From Cecembia calidifontis (GTDB lineage Bacteria; Bacteroidota; Bacteroidia; Cytophagales; Cyclobacteriaceae), in NCBI RefSeq assembly GCF_004216715.1, contig NZ_SGXG01000001.1, positions 4,980,390-5,044,389 on the forward strand: DNA of 64,000 bases, given 5' to 3'. The translations under genes and the position numbers were made by a program. Every line of letters begins with the position of its first letter. Within the stretch, counting starts at the first letter, position 1. This document shows, piece after piece, positions 1-10,762 of this stretch. The notes below the pieces were generated by a model. It searched no databases. It had not been told where the DNA came from and saw only the letters and a program-made list of their open reading frames with translations.

Positions 1-605
1 TTTACATTACTTGAAAGAGAAGTAACCCCTTCCACAGTTGGTTTCGGGAATGCTTTTCCAAAGAACAGGATAGCATAGGCGATTGTAGGGATCATGATTA
101 CCCACATCTGCGCTTGCCAGCTAAAGGCTGCATCTGTCATGAATTTGGATACTAAAGCACCGATTACTATTCCGCCTGGGAACCACATATGGAACCTGTT
201 CAACATTTTGTTAAGGGTAAGCCCTGAATACATATCCGCAATCATTGGATTACAGGCGGCTTCGGTACAGCCATTACCAAAACCAATAAACAAAGTTGAT
301 ATTAACAACAAGGCATACCCATTTGCATAAATTGTCAAAACAATACCCAAAGTATGGGCGATAAACGCAATCCTCATGATATTTTTGGGACCTACTGTAT
401 GGTAAAAGATCCCGCCCAAGATCATGGATATAGGGAATCCCAAAAACCACATGGAATTGATAAATCCTAATTGTTCCGCGGATAGGCCGAACTCAGCCCC
501 CAATTGAGGAAGAATACCGGCACGGATGGAAAATGAAAGTGCAGTGGTGATAAGAGCCAGGCAACTTGCATTAAACAAGGCACTCTTATTGATGTTTTCG
601 TTCAT
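1..605 (-). CDS. MFS transporter, N-terminal part (cut by window edge)
   Basis: An open frame runs leftward from an ATG at 605 off the window edge, giving about 201 residues of a multi-spanning membrane protein. It has several hydrophobic helices and a typical MFS loop between helices 2 and 3 (GGIFYHTVGPKNIMR), then a helix with GFGNGCTEAACNP and an amphipathic MWFPGGIV segment. This pattern resembles the FucP/sugar-type permease group of the major facilitator superfamily, but the substrate cannot be told. The C-terminal half lies outside the window. No close partner gene is visible, as the next gene ends 158 bp away. Confidence 0.8.
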   Translation of the reverse strand, partial: MNENINKSALFNASCLALITTALSFSIRAGILPQLGAEFGLSAEQLGFINSMWFLGFPISMILGGIFYHTVGPKNIMRIAFIAHTLGIVLTIYANGYALLLISTLFIGFGNGCTEAACNPMIADMYSGLTLNKMLNRFHMWFPGGIVIGALVSKFMTDAAFSWQAQMWVIMIPTIAYAILFFGKAFPKPTVEGVTSLSSNV

Positions 606-762
606 TTGAGTTGGGTTTAAAAGGTTTAAATTGACTTAAACTATAGGATGATTGGTTGAATTGTCCTGAAAATATAAAAAAATATTTGAATTAGTTTTTG
701 CCGTTGATAAAAATAAACTAAACAAGCTCAATTTCAATATATTATTTCGGATCAAAATCAAT

Positions 763-3700
763 TTAATCCGCTTTATCAAAGACCATTAAGGTCCTAATTT
801 CTGATTTGACAATGTTATCAGCTTTATTTTTGTATTCAATTTTGACGGCATAAGAACCGGGAGGTATATATTCTCCTTGAAACTTACCGTCCCATTCACA
901 GGAAACCTTGTTTTCTACAACATTTGCATCAAGACAATGGAACAACAATTGTCCCCATTTATTATAAATCCAAACACTCACCTCGTCCACCAGATAATTT
1001 GTAAAAATCACAAAATTCCTTTCGGGATCCCCCTGAACTATGGCATTTGGGTAGGCTAATTGGAGTTTACAATCTTCCTTTACAATAAATGAAGTCGAAA
1101 ATCTGCACCCCTCGCTGCTGGTTACGATTAGGGTATAGTTCCCTGGTTCAGAAGGCATAAAAGTACTGCCCTCATGAAGAAGTGAGCCTTCTAAGTACCA
1201 CTCATATTGATTGAATTGTCCCGGATCGATCTCCGGGATCTCTCCTAAGGAAGGACAAAAAACATACTCCTCATCAACTTCCGGTCTAAGCTGGTCTTGG
1301 CTTTTTGAAATTAAGATTGCTTCATTGGCCAATAGGCATCCTTTGGAATTATAAACCTCAACTTCATACAATCCTTCTTCCATTACAGCTACCACAGTTT
1401 CATTTTCAAACCCGTCTTTTTCAATACGGTTTCCCTGGCTGTCTGTATGATACCATTTTATTGTTGGAGTAAATAAACTCAAATCCGAAATAAGGTTGAT
1501 GTAAGTAAAACCTGGGTCAGGGCAAATTGGTAATCCTTCTAAAGAAATATCAATGGATACAATTGGCTGTTCTGCTGTAAAATCCTTTAAAGGCCGGGGA
1601 CAGCTTACACTATTCTTCGGTCGCACATCAAGTTGGTATTCTCCAAAACTACTTAGCTGTAAGAATTGATCGGTGCCGATAACGTTTCCACTTGCTTCAT
1701 ACCAATAAAAATCAAATAAGTCAGGATCTTCATTGAATATTTCAGCTTTGTAAATCAAATTTCCCTCACAGTCCTCCCTGACCAAAACAACTTCAAAATC
1801 TATGGGTTGGGCAATTTTAACATTGATTTTTTTTATTATCCGGCAAAGAGGCTCATCTTCAATTGAGGCCATTGACTCAACAATATACTCCCCTTCCTTA
1901 TCCAATATAATTGGTTCCCCCTTTGTAAAAATAATTTGATCTCCAGTGGGCGTTATTACCTTAAATTCAAAATCCAAGGAAGTTTCCGGGACTAAATTAT
2001 AGTTTTCACAAACCACTAATTCCTCAGGAATAGAAAAATCTGCAGTACCAATCAATTCCCTAACTTCCTCTATCTTTCTACCAATTTCACAACCTCTTTC
2101 ATTGTACACAACCACTTCATAAAAACCGTATTCTTCAATTTTAATTTCTGAAAGTCCATTAAACTGATTCAGATTAAAAGAATTTCCAGAATTATCAATA
2201 AATATCCATTCAAAATATTCTGCCTGATCAAAGTCAGTAATTATGCTTAGAATAGAATAGCGCTTCTCTTGACAATACTGAGCTTCAATAATGTCTACCT
2301 CAACTTCTAATACGGCTTGATTTACCGTAAATCTCTTAGGTGGGTTTGGACAGGGTTCGGCATTCCTAACCTGAACATCCAACTTGAACTCTCCAAAAGA
2401 AGTTGGAAACAGAAACTGACCATTTCCTACAACTTGATTTTTTTCATTATACCACGTAAATATCAAATTACTCGGATCACGACCAAAAACCTCTGCCTGA
2501 TAGGTTTTATTCCCAAAGCAATCCTGACTGACAAGAACTGGCTCGTAAACAATCGCCTCATTTGCCACAACTCTAAATGTCATTTCCCTAGGACACAATC
2601 CCCTTTCTGGATCTGTTTCCAGTCCCCTGATGGTATAATTTCCACTCTCAAAAAGTGTAAAAGGTTCTCCTGTAAGTTTAGTAACTACCTGATTATCGGG
2701 ATAAGTTAATTCAAACCATAAATTTTGATCTGTAATAGGAATAAATTCATATTCTCCACAAATATTTAACCTAATAGGTACATCAAATGAGACCTGGTCT
2801 TTATTGAGAATTCTGAAACCTTCTGAAGTCGGCAGGACACAGCCATTTTCATCCATTAATTCCAAAAAATAAAAGCCTGACCTTAAACTAATTTGAAATT
2901 CTTGGAGATTAGTTATTACACCTGAAGATCCTGGAAGTTCATCCTCTGTATACGGCAATCCATTCACGCTTAGAATTCTATAACTACCATTAAAAGGCCC
3001 ATTTTCCATTCTAACTTTTATCTTTCCATCTTGCTTCCCGGTTTCAGTACATGTTTCAGGAATAATTTCCACAATTTCAAATTTTAATTCAGCATCTTGT
3101 TCTTCAAGCCCTATCACAAAGGGCATAAAGCTAGTACAGTTTCCCAGGGAATATCTGATGCTGTAAACACCTGAGCTTAAACCAGAAATAATTAAAGAAG
3201 AATCCGAGGGGGTCAAATTAAAGAATTCTTCTATTACCTGATCAACTCTGATGATTTGGAGTCTGTCAACATCAGTCAAAAGGTTTATTTGAATCGCACC
3301 ATTTCCCAAGCTACAATTTCCTGCATCTGACACAAAGTCAATGTCAATTTCCGCCTGAGGCAATAGAGTAAATGGAATTCTATCTTCTAATTTACAAAAT
3401 ACATTGTCAGAATTATCTACCTCAAAAATCAACTCATAATCACCAGGACCATCCAAATCCAACACATTGAATGTTATATTGCTCCTTTCTCCCAGTAAAA
3501 CCCTATTACCAGCCCCAAGTTTTTGAAAGTACCAGGTTCCTGGAACAATGCTATTTGTGCTCAAATCAATTTCTCTCCAGCCAAAGCAAACCTCAGACTC
3601 GGAAACATTCAAAAAATATTCTTCTGGAAAAGATACTGTGGTAAACTGTGTAAAAGGACAGACTATTTGCCCCTGTTCATTTCTGGAGTAAAAATCAACT

Positions 3701-4293
3701 CTGTAAACACCAGGAGAGTTAAGAGACACGGTATTTCCCGTGCCAACAATATTCCCGATTTGATCTTTCCATTCTATGAAATAGTCAGGTAATCCAGGGT
3801 CCTCAGGATGAATGAGTGATAATTCCACAACCCCATCTTTACAGATTAAATATGAATTTTGAAGGATAATATTTGCACCAAGATTAATTTTAACTTCTTT
3901 TGAGCCAGAATAAACTAAATCTGTTCCCCTTCTAATACTAAGATGAATAACATAAAGACCCTCCTCTGAAAAAGTAAAACTAAATGTTTGAAACCCGCCT
4001 TCGCGACTAATCACTAGACTACCATCTTCCTTTAAAATCCTCCAGGAAAAAACATCCGTAGGAAGTCCCCCTCCAGAAAAATCGCCAATTATACTTCCAT
4101 AATACAAGCAGAGCTCATCAGGGCCAAAAATCCCAAATTCAACATTTTCCTCAATCTCTTTTTCAAATATGGCAATCTTTTCATAGGCAAGGGCTGCGTG
4201 CCTGAAACCCAAATACAAAAACAGGTTAAACAAAGTTAGAGATAAAATAAGGAGATATGTTGACTTTTTTCCCATTAGACACAGCAAACCCAC
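763..4293 (-). CDS. Giant T9SS type B surface protein (gliding-motility C-terminal domain)
   Basis: The 1176-residue protein has an N-terminal hydrophobic signal segment (residues about 11-36) and then many Ig/PKD-like beta-sandwich units. The last 100 residues (about 1077-1176; YPNAIVQGDPERNF, VWIYNKWGQLLF, CEWDGKF, PPGSYAVKIEY) match the gliding motility-associated C-terminal domain that directs secretion by the type IX system and attachment to the cell surface. Residues 503-750 and 753-998 are an internal tandem duplication. The C-terminal half is paralogous to that of the 1849-residue protein at 5165-10714. The listed start is GTG at 4293; ATG at 4275 fits the signal peptide equally well. 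The ligand is unknown; an adhesin or structural role is inferred. Confidence 0.85.
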   Translation of the reverse strand: MGLLCLMGKKSTYLLILSLTLFNLFLYLGFRHAALAYEKIAIFEKEIEENVEFGIFGPDELCLYYGSIIGDFSGGGLPTDVFSWRILKEDGSLVISREGGFQTFSFTFSEEGLYVIHLSIRRGTDLVYSGSKEVKINLGANIILQNSYLICKDGVVELSLIHPEDPGLPDYFIEWKDQIGNIVGTGNTVSLNSPGVYRVDFYSRNEQGQIVCPFTQFTTVSFPEEYFLNVSESEVCFGWREIDLSTNSIVPGTWYFQKLGAGNRVLLGERSNITFNVLDLDGPGDYELIFEVDNSDNVFCKLEDRIPFTLLPQAEIDIDFVSDAGNCSLGNGAIQINLLTDVDRLQIIRVDQVIEEFFNLTPSDSSLIISGLSSGVYSIRYSLGNCTSFMPFVIGLEEQDAELKFEIVEIIPETCTETGKQDGKIKVRMENGPFNGSYRILSVNGLPYTEDELPGSSGVITNLQEFQISLRSGFYFLELMDENGCVLPTSEGFRILNKDQVSFDVPIRLNICGEYEFIPITDQNLWFELTYPDNQVVTKLTGEPFTLFESGNYTIRGLETDPERGLCPREMTFRVVANEAIVYEPVLVSQDCFGNKTYQAEVFGRDPSNLIFTWYNEKNQVVGNGQFLFPTSFGEFKLDVQVRNAEPCPNPPKRFTVNQAVLEVEVDIIEAQYCQEKRYSILSIITDFDQAEYFEWIFIDNSGNSFNLNQFNGLSEIKIEEYGFYEVVVYNERGCEIGRKIEEVRELIGTADFSIPEELVVCENYNLVPETSLDFEFKVITPTGDQIIFTKGEPIILDKEGEYIVESMASIEDEPLCRIIKKINVKIAQPIDFEVVLVREDCEGNLIYKAEIFNEDPDLFDFYWYEASGNVIGTDQFLQLSSFGEYQLDVRPKNSVSCPRPLKDFTAEQPIVSIDISLEGLPICPDPGFTYINLISDLSLFTPTIKWYHTDSQGNRIEKDGFENETVVAVMEEGLYEVEVYNSKGCLLANEAILISKSQDQLRPEVDEEYVFCPSLGEIPEIDPGQFNQYEWYLEGSLLHEGSTFMPSEPGNYTLIVTSSEGCRFSTSFIVKEDCKLQLAYPNAIVQGDPERNFVIFTNYLVDEVSVWIYNKWGQLLFHCLDANVVENKVSCEWDGKFQGEYIPPGSYAVKIEYKNKADNIVKSEIRTLMVFDKAD

Positions 4294-4410
4294 AAAGATC
4301 CTGATTTAAATTTAGTCAAAAAATGAAATATACATAAACAAAAACAAAATACATTTTTCTAAATCTAAAAATTGTTTTTTTTACTTTGATTTCAAATCCA
4401 TTAAAAAATC

Positions 4411-5160
4411 CTACCTCACAAACAACCACTCCCCGTTATCCAACTCCTCTTTAAACTCATATTTATCTTCATTGAAAACCTTCAACTGCTCTGGGTCATT
4501 GATTCTGTTTTTAATGATATAATCTGTCATCAGTCCCCTGGCTTGCTTGGCAAATAAACCGATAATCTGATATTTACCATTCCTGTACTCTTTAAATACA
4601 GGGGAAATTACCTTTGATTGTAGCACAGTAGTATCTACCGCCTTGAAATATTCCTGCGAAGCCAAATTGATTACAGGTGCACCTTTTGCAGCCTGATCTA
4701 TTGCTTTTGCAATCCTCTGCCCCCAAAATTCATAAAGATTTTTTCCTTTTCTATTCTCCAACCTGATTCCCATTTCAAGTCGGTAAGGCTGAATCAAATC
4801 CATAGGCTTAAGAAGCCCGTACAATCCAGACAAAATCCTCAAGTGCTTTTGGGCAAACTCAAAATCTGCTGTTGAATAATTATCAACATCAATTTTTGTA
4901 TACACATCCCCTTTAAATGCAAGCAAGGCTTGTTTTGAATTTTCAGGATCAAATTTTTTCTGAAACTCCCTGTACCTGGACTCATTCAACATGGCAAGTT
5001 TTTCGCTAATGCCCATCAATTGCATGAGATCTTTGGCACCTTTTCCCTTCATGATTTCCACTAATTCCATTGTTTCTGTCACAAACTCCGGCTGGCTGTT
5101 CAATTTTACTTCAGTTGTACTTAAATCGAGGGTTTTAGCTGGTGAAATTAAGGTAATCAT
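4411..5160 (-). CDS. yaaA: Peroxide stress protein YaaA
   Basis: The 249-residue cytosolic protein begins MITLISPAKTLD and carries the conserved internal FKGDVY, LRILSGLYGLLKP, YRLEMG and NLASQEY motifs of the YaaA/UPF0246 (DUF328) family, at the family's usual length. In E. coli the YaaA protein limits intracellular iron and so protects DNA and proteins during hydrogen peroxide stress. The gene lies four bases downstream of the giant T9SS gene on the same strand, so it may be carried on that transcript, with no evident functional link. The family assignment is secure; the physiological role here is inferred. Confidence 0.93.
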   Translation of the reverse strand: MITLISPAKTLDLSTTEVKLNSQPEFVTETMELVEIMKGKGAKDLMQLMGISEKLAMLNESRYREFQKKFDPENSKQALLAFKGDVYTKIDVDNYSTADFEFAQKHLRILSGLYGLLKPMDLIQPYRLEMGIRLENRKGKNLYEFWGQRIAKAIDQAAKGAPVINLASQEYFKAVDTTVLQSKVISPVFKEYRNGKYQIIGLFAKQARGLMTDYIIKNRINDPEQLKVFNEDKYEFKEELDNGEWLFVR

Positions 5161-5164
5161 ATTT

Positions 5165-8100
5165 TTACTGTAATACTAGAATTGCGCTTCTCAAAGTTCT
5201 CTTTACATTTTGACGGGTACTTCCATAATTGACCACGACTGCGTATGTTCCGACAGGAACAAACCTTCCATTTACAACACCATCCCAAATACAAAGTTCC
5301 CTCTCTCCGTTTATGTTTGAATTTTCGCAATAAAAAATCAATTCCCCCCACCTATTGTAGATAAACACTTCCAGTTCGTCTACAAATTCAGTTGGGAAAA
5401 CCCTGAAATTTCTATCTGGATCACCCAATAGCACTGCATTTGGTATTCTAATATCGACTTCACAATTTTCTTCCACCTCAAACCTTGCATTAAATTGGCA
5501 ACCCTGATCATCTGATACAATCAGTTCATATTGACCAGGAAGTACTGGAGTAAAGGTAGCTGTGGTGGCAATTTCTTCTCCTTCTAACAACCAAGAGTAG
5601 TTGGTATACTGTCCAGGATCAATTTCAAAAGTAACACCTTCAGGAGCACAAATTACATATTTTGATTCCAATACCGGAGGGACGATCGTGGATTGCCTTA
5701 TTTCAATTTGGGCAGATCCGACCACACACCCATCCGAATTGGTCAACTCCACTTCAAACACCCCATTGAATAAAACCACGACATCCTGAAAACCTATCCA
5801 ATTCTCCTGCAATACCCTTTGCCCATCGACAATTTCATACCATTCAATTAGGGAAACATCTGTCAAATCCGCCACTATAGAAATAATAGTAAATGGATCA
5901 TCTGCGCAAAACGGTTCAGCAACCAGTTCCACATTGATTTCAGGAACAATGTCATCTACAACAAAAGAGATGGATTGATTTTCACACAAGGTTCCTGATC
6001 TTGGCTGGACTTCCAGGAAATACTCCCCAGTAGATCTTGGGAAGAACAAAGGGTTACGGCTGACTACCTGCCTATTAGCATCTAACCAAAATATAAAGAC
6101 TTGATTCGGGTCTTCATTAGGACCTAAGACTGCCTCATAAAACACTCCAAGTTCACAATCGACCCGGGGACCTGTCAAACTAAAAACCGGAGGAGCGATT
6201 ATAACTACATTGGTTTCTCTTTCCAAAGGACAATCAATACCATTTGGATCTTCACCACGAATAACGTAATTACCTGCTTCAGCCAAAGTGTAACTACCAT
6301 CCAGATTTGCCTGAATGATATTCCCCGCACTATTCCTTACTGTAAAGACCAACTGATCCGGAGATTGAGGAGTAAAGGTAAATGAGCCACAGGCCTCAAC
6401 GGTTGATGGCACTGAAAAATCTACAAAATTTACCTGATCAATTTCCATTAGCTGATCAAATGGCACTGAACAGCCATTTTCATCCTCAATATTAACGGCA
6501 TAAATTCCAGCCTGAACATTCACAATTACCTCTTCCGCATTTGAAATGGATCCTAAAAAAACTGCTCCATCCCCTTGTCGGACAAGCTGATAGGATCCAT
6601 TGACAGGCCCGCTGACAAATCTTATCACAATCTGCCCCTCCTGAACACCCTGCGCATCACAAGCTTCAGATACAGCAGTAACTTCATAACCATCTATTCC
6701 CTGAGAGGGATTAAGATTACGAATGGTAACAGATTGCACAAATTCACAATTGAATTCATTACGCATCTGTATTGTGTACAATCCTGGATCTAAATCGGTG
6801 AAGGCTGGAATGCTTTCACCTGCTGCCAATGGACCAAAGTTCAACCCTAATTCCAGCACTTCAAGACTTTGGACGGCAGTCAATGCAGTGACTACAAAAC
6901 TTCCGTTGGGATTGACACAATCATCTGAATCAGCAAGGATTACTACTTCAACCTCGGGCAAGGGGAAAATGGTTAAAGGAGCAATTTTTTCAACAAAACA
7001 ACCTTCAACCAAAGGATCTTCCGCAAAAAATATAATCTCATAATCCCCGGGAGACGGTAAAGTTGAAGGGATTAACTCCAACTCAAAGGCAGTTCCTAAA
7101 GAAACCCTGTTCGGTGAGCCAGCAGGTCTATAGAACCACTCTCCTGATATGGGCGTATTGGGAGAAAAGACAACCAGAGGTTCGTCAAAGCAAACTTCTT
7201 CGGCACTTTGGGTAATATCAAAATCAAATGCAGGTCCTACAAAAACAGATTTACTGGCCGGACAAACGTCAAATTCCTCAGGACTGAGACCGTCGGGCAG
7301 CCTAAATCTAACTGTAACTGTGTATATGCTTTCCTCCGAAACTTCAATAGTATTGCTATTTTCATCACCAATAAGCTGGCCGGCAGCATTTCTCCACTCA
7401 AAATCATACAATCCTTCGGCAGGATCGTATCCATCTATAGCTGTCAGCTGCACTGGACTTCCAACACATAATGTAAACTCATCCGGCAAGGTGATCTCCG
7501 GTGCATCCACTACTTCCACTTCTATTTCTTCTCTGAAATATTCAGGATCCCCACATCTGTCCACCCGAAGAGATACGGTATAAATACCTGCTCTTGGTAA
7601 AGCTTGCTCCAAATTTTGAAACTGCTCTCCTGCGCCTCCAAAATCAGCAATAATCACCTCTCCATCTTCATGGACAATTGTCCAGAAATAACTGTCAATA
7701 TCAGGCTCACCTCCACCCTCAAACAAGGCAAGGGCACCAAATTCCGGGTCAAGACAGATTCTTTCCGGCCCTGCCAAAGCAGGCTCCGGAATACTGCTTC
7801 CTGACTGCTGTACAAATGCAGGCAACCCCAGATTCATGGAAGAACCAGGGACTAGGGAAATACCCTGCTCAGAATAAAAACTATCAATACAATTTACTCC
7901 TGGACTTATTGTTGTAATTTCATTGGCGCCAGGACGGGCAACATAAATCTGGCCATCCGGACCTACTTGCAAAGCCCCAAATGGTCCCGAGGTACTCAAA
8001 ACATTTTTGGATGCCAAAATACAATTTTCCCTTTGTGCTCTTGTGCTGGCCGAATTGAAACAATCGAAACAAGAAAGGTTTGTATCAATATCCTCTCCTA

Positions 8101-10714
8101 CCACAGCCGATTCGGGACGTTTGATGAAATACTCTTCAATTTTTCCAGGACTACCTGTAAATGAAACAAACACCCTACTTCCGTCATTGGAAAACTCAAG
8201 CCCATAAATTTCCTCACCCGTACAGCCCAAATCCAATAAAGCGTATTCCGTAAGCCTCCCAGTCCCTTGGTTAAAATTAAAAATTTCCAGTCTCGAACAA
8301 TTTCCGTCTTGAATAGTAATTGCCACTTGGCTGCCATCCGGGCTGAACTTCATACTTCCAACACCGGTATTAAAACTATGATTAGATCCAACAGAGGAAA
8401 AAACAGGTTGCCCTATACCAAACTGGCTGACGGGATAAGCCCTAAAGGTATTGTTCCCCAATTCATGGAATAATACCCAAGTGGTATCACCGGACGCAAG
8501 AGCGGCTGAATGTTCGGTACTCGGACTGAAAAGAAAATTGTTTTTAGTCACCACACTTCCTACCCCGGTAGGGTTATCCGTTTTAATATCCACCACCGAG
8601 TAGCTTACACGGTTACTTCCATCAGCAGCTCTTTGAGTGGTAAATACATAGAAAATTGTCTGATTTTGAGGTACAGGAACAGCAATTACCCCCTCGGAAG
8701 CTTGATTGTTTCCTCCGATGTTATCCCCATTGTTCATCAGATCCCCATTGAGATCCCAGACCGACTCTCCATCCGTAAAAAACAAAACCTGTCCTGTTTC
8801 ATCTGAAATGGTGGTAGTCCCGGCCGGAATATTTCGGTTATGACCAACCGGTCTTGGTACAGGACCATTGGGGTCATCTGGGTCAGGGTTAAAATCAAGG
8901 CCCGCCCCATTTCCAAAATACCATATATTATTACTTTGATCTGGAAGATCCCAGATTCTTACCCTGATTTCCGCATAAGCATAACATTCCGATCCTGGCT
9001 CCCTGACCAAAACCCAATAAAGCCCTGGCAGATCAACACAGTTGTTGGTATCGGTTACCCAACCTTCATCTCTTCTATTCGACCAGAAATACTCATAATT
9101 TCCACCTTGTCCACCTCCACCAATATTGGGGTTCTCCCCACCTTGGCCGCCTCCTTGCTGCACTTCAAGCAAAGACCCGATATCCACACAAGCCCCTTCA
9201 CATACAGTAGTATCCTGAGCTCTAAAATTTGCCTGAAGGTTGTTTTCTGTCAGTTGAATGGTTTTTGGAACCGAAATGGTGTTACCGTCAGCAAAAGTTA
9301 CAGTAAGTGTTACCTGAATACTTTGATTGGCGGTAGCCTCTTCCGGAATCAACAAGTGTTCCTGATTAAAATCAATATCAATTGGCTGACCGTCTTCATT
9401 GGTCAGGGGGGGATTAAAAGTCCATTCAAAACTTACCGGCCTGTAGTTTTCAGGAGTGATAATACTGGTCAATTGGACAGGGTTATTGCTACAAGGCAGA
9501 TCCGGCTCCCATGTAAAGTCAACTGTAGGGTTGACATCCTGATTAGGCGCAAATTGTGGAAAAACCCGACCACAAAAATCTGTACCATTAAAAGGATCTT
9601 CTTCAATATCCAACTCATCCAGCACCGTTTCATCGGGGTTATTCACTCTACCTATAAGCTGCGGCCCGCCAACTGTCTCCTCATAGATGTAATACAATCT
9701 ACCATCAGGACCAACTTTGATGTCGAAAATCCTATCAATAGTTCCTTCTAAAGGGAGTACTTCAGGTTCTGCATCCAGGTCATTAATAGGAACTCTGAGA
9801 AGTTCATTGCCTCTTGAAAAGTAAAGGAATTGTCCATCGGGCGAAAATGCAGCTCCTTCAATGGTGTCCGCCCCGCCTGATTGGGAAACAAAATTAAAGG
9901 CACCAAAAGAACCGGTGGAAGCATCAAAATCAAGCACGGCAATATCATCCCCGGCATTTTCCGGAATCAAAATCAGTTTCCCTGTGGACTCTTCAAATAC
10001 AATAGCCTTAGGAGTAAAAGGAAATGAGATATTGCCACTTACAATAAAATCCCCTTGCGTCGGCTCAATTCTTCGCGACACCAATTCCCCACCTTCAAAA
10101 CTTATAAGATAAGAAGGGGACTGTGGTGTTTTTACTACTAAAATAGCCCCAGAAGCTGATGTCCCTACAGGTTGATTGAGTGAAATCACTGCACCAAGAG
10201 GTGGTGCTATTCCTTGTGCACCTCCAGCAGCATTCATGTCCACTACGGAGTACAGAAGCTGACCATTTGGGGCAACATGAAAAATATAAAAAACCCTATC
10301 TCCATTGGGTTCATAATCCAAAGTACCGATAGCTACTGACTGTCTTTGATCAGTCTGACCATTTATTCCGTTGGGGGCACCTTGAATAATAAGATTATCG
10401 TAATTGTAAACTAAGACACCATTTGTAAAAAATAAAACTTGCCCAGTGATCGGATCTACTGCAATTGCGTTATTATCAACATTCCCGGTCTCTGACCCTA
10501 CTAATATGGTCCCCGGTAAAGTCCGGACTATCGGATCTTCTCCCCTACCAAATGACAAAAAGCTGTTTTCCTGGCCGGATCCACAATAACCAAAAATCCA
10601 TTGATTGTTATTAAATCCCTGAGCTGAGGCATTTTGCAGGGCCGAAAAACAAAATAACCCACTGAGCAAAAAGAAAAATAAATATATATTTATGTAATTT
10701 GTTGCCGTTTTCAT
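5165..10714 (-). CDS. Giant T9SS type B surface protein with two propeller-like repeats
   Basis: The 1849-residue protein has a signal peptide (about 1-31, ending NASAQ). Two related WD40/beta-propeller-like regions follow, residues about 35-380 and 594-965; both start with an NNxWxFG motif, contain TGQVLFFT, and later show SPDGxxLYFS-type blades. A Gly-rich linker lies at about 520-539. The C-terminal half is a string of PKD/Ig-like domains ending in a gliding-motility C-terminal sorting domain (PNAVLLGDPDRNF, IYNRWGELIF, CIWDGVVNG, PVGTYAVVV). This marks a T9SS type B cargo placed on the cell surface. Its neighbour on the other strand is a PorP/SprF protein, the usual partner of such cargo. 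Adhesion or polymer binding is inferred, not shown. Confidence 0.88.
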   Translation of the reverse strand: MKTATNYINIYLFFFLLSGLFCFSALQNASAQGFNNNQWIFGYCGSGQENSFLSFGRGEDPIVRTLPGTILVGSETGNVDNNAIAVDPITGQVLFFTNGVLVYNYDNLIIQGAPNGINGQTDQRQSVAIGTLDYEPNGDRVFYIFHVAPNGQLLYSVVDMNAAGGAQGIAPPLGAVISLNQPVGTSASGAILVVKTPQSPSYLISFEGGELVSRRIEPTQGDFIVSGNISFPFTPKAIVFEESTGKLILIPENAGDDIAVLDFDASTGSFGAFNFVSQSGGADTIEGAAFSPDGQFLYFSRGNELLRVPINDLDAEPEVLPLEGTIDRIFDIKVGPDGRLYYIYEETVGGPQLIGRVNNPDETVLDELDIEEDPFNGTDFCGRVFPQFAPNQDVNPTVDFTWEPDLPCSNNPVQLTSIITPENYRPVSFEWTFNPPLTNEDGQPIDIDFNQEHLLIPEEATANQSIQVTLTVTFADGNTISVPKTIQLTENNLQANFRAQDTTVCEGACVDIGSLLEVQQGGGQGGENPNIGGGGQGGNYEYFWSNRRDEGWVTDTNNCVDLPGLYWVLVREPGSECYAYAEIRVRIWDLPDQSNNIWYFGNGAGLDFNPDPDDPNGPVPRPVGHNRNIPAGTTTISDETGQVLFFTDGESVWDLNGDLMNNGDNIGGNNQASEGVIAVPVPQNQTIFYVFTTQRAADGSNRVSYSVVDIKTDNPTGVGSVVTKNNFLFSPSTEHSAALASGDTTWVLFHELGNNTFRAYPVSQFGIGQPVFSSVGSNHSFNTGVGSMKFSPDGSQVAITIQDGNCSRLEIFNFNQGTGRLTEYALLDLGCTGEEIYGLEFSNDGSRVFVSFTGSPGKIEEYFIKRPESAVVGEDIDTNLSCFDCFNSASTRAQRENCILASKNVLSTSGPFGALQVGPDGQIYVARPGANEITTISPGVNCIDSFYSEQGISLVPGSSMNLGLPAFVQQSGSSIPEPALAGPERICLDPEFGALALFEGGGEPDIDSYFWTIVHEDGEVIIADFGGAGEQFQNLEQALPRAGIYTVSLRVDRCGDPEYFREEIEVEVVDAPEITLPDEFTLCVGSPVQLTAIDGYDPAEGLYDFEWRNAAGQLIGDENSNTIEVSEESIYTVTVRFRLPDGLSPEEFDVCPASKSVFVGPAFDFDITQSAEEVCFDEPLVVFSPNTPISGEWFYRPAGSPNRVSLGTAFELELIPSTLPSPGDYEIIFFAEDPLVEGCFVEKIAPLTIFPLPEVEVVILADSDDCVNPNGSFVVTALTAVQSLEVLELGLNFGPLAAGESIPAFTDLDPGLYTIQMRNEFNCEFVQSVTIRNLNPSQGIDGYEVTAVSEACDAQGVQEGQIVIRFVSGPVNGSYQLVRQGDGAVFLGSISNAEEVIVNVQAGIYAVNIEDENGCSVPFDQLMEIDQVNFVDFSVPSTVEACGSFTFTPQSPDQLVFTVRNSAGNIIQANLDGSYTLAEAGNYVIRGEDPNGIDCPLERETNVVIIAPPVFSLTGPRVDCELGVFYEAVLGPNEDPNQVFIFWLDANRQVVSRNPLFFPRSTGEYFLEVQPRSGTLCENQSISFVVDDIVPEINVELVAEPFCADDPFTIISIVADLTDVSLIEWYEIVDGQRVLQENWIGFQDVVVLFNGVFEVELTNSDGCVVGSAQIEIRQSTIVPPVLESKYVICAPEGVTFEIDPGQYTNYSWLLEGEEIATTATFTPVLPGQYELIVSDDQGCQFNARFEVEENCEVDIRIPNAVLLGDPDRNFRVFPTEFVDELEVFIYNRWGELIFYCENSNINGERELCIWDGVVNGRFVPVGTYAVVVNYGSTRQNVKRTLRSAILVLQ

Positions 10715-10762
10715 ATTTTACACCATAATCACTAAAACAACTAAAGGAGTTGATCGTTTAGT

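Noticed and set aside
8840..9751. 303-codon plus-strand frame inside the 1849-residue gene
   Set aside because: It is antisense to a clear T9SS protein, has no recognised motif, and its composition mirrors the repeats of the real gene.
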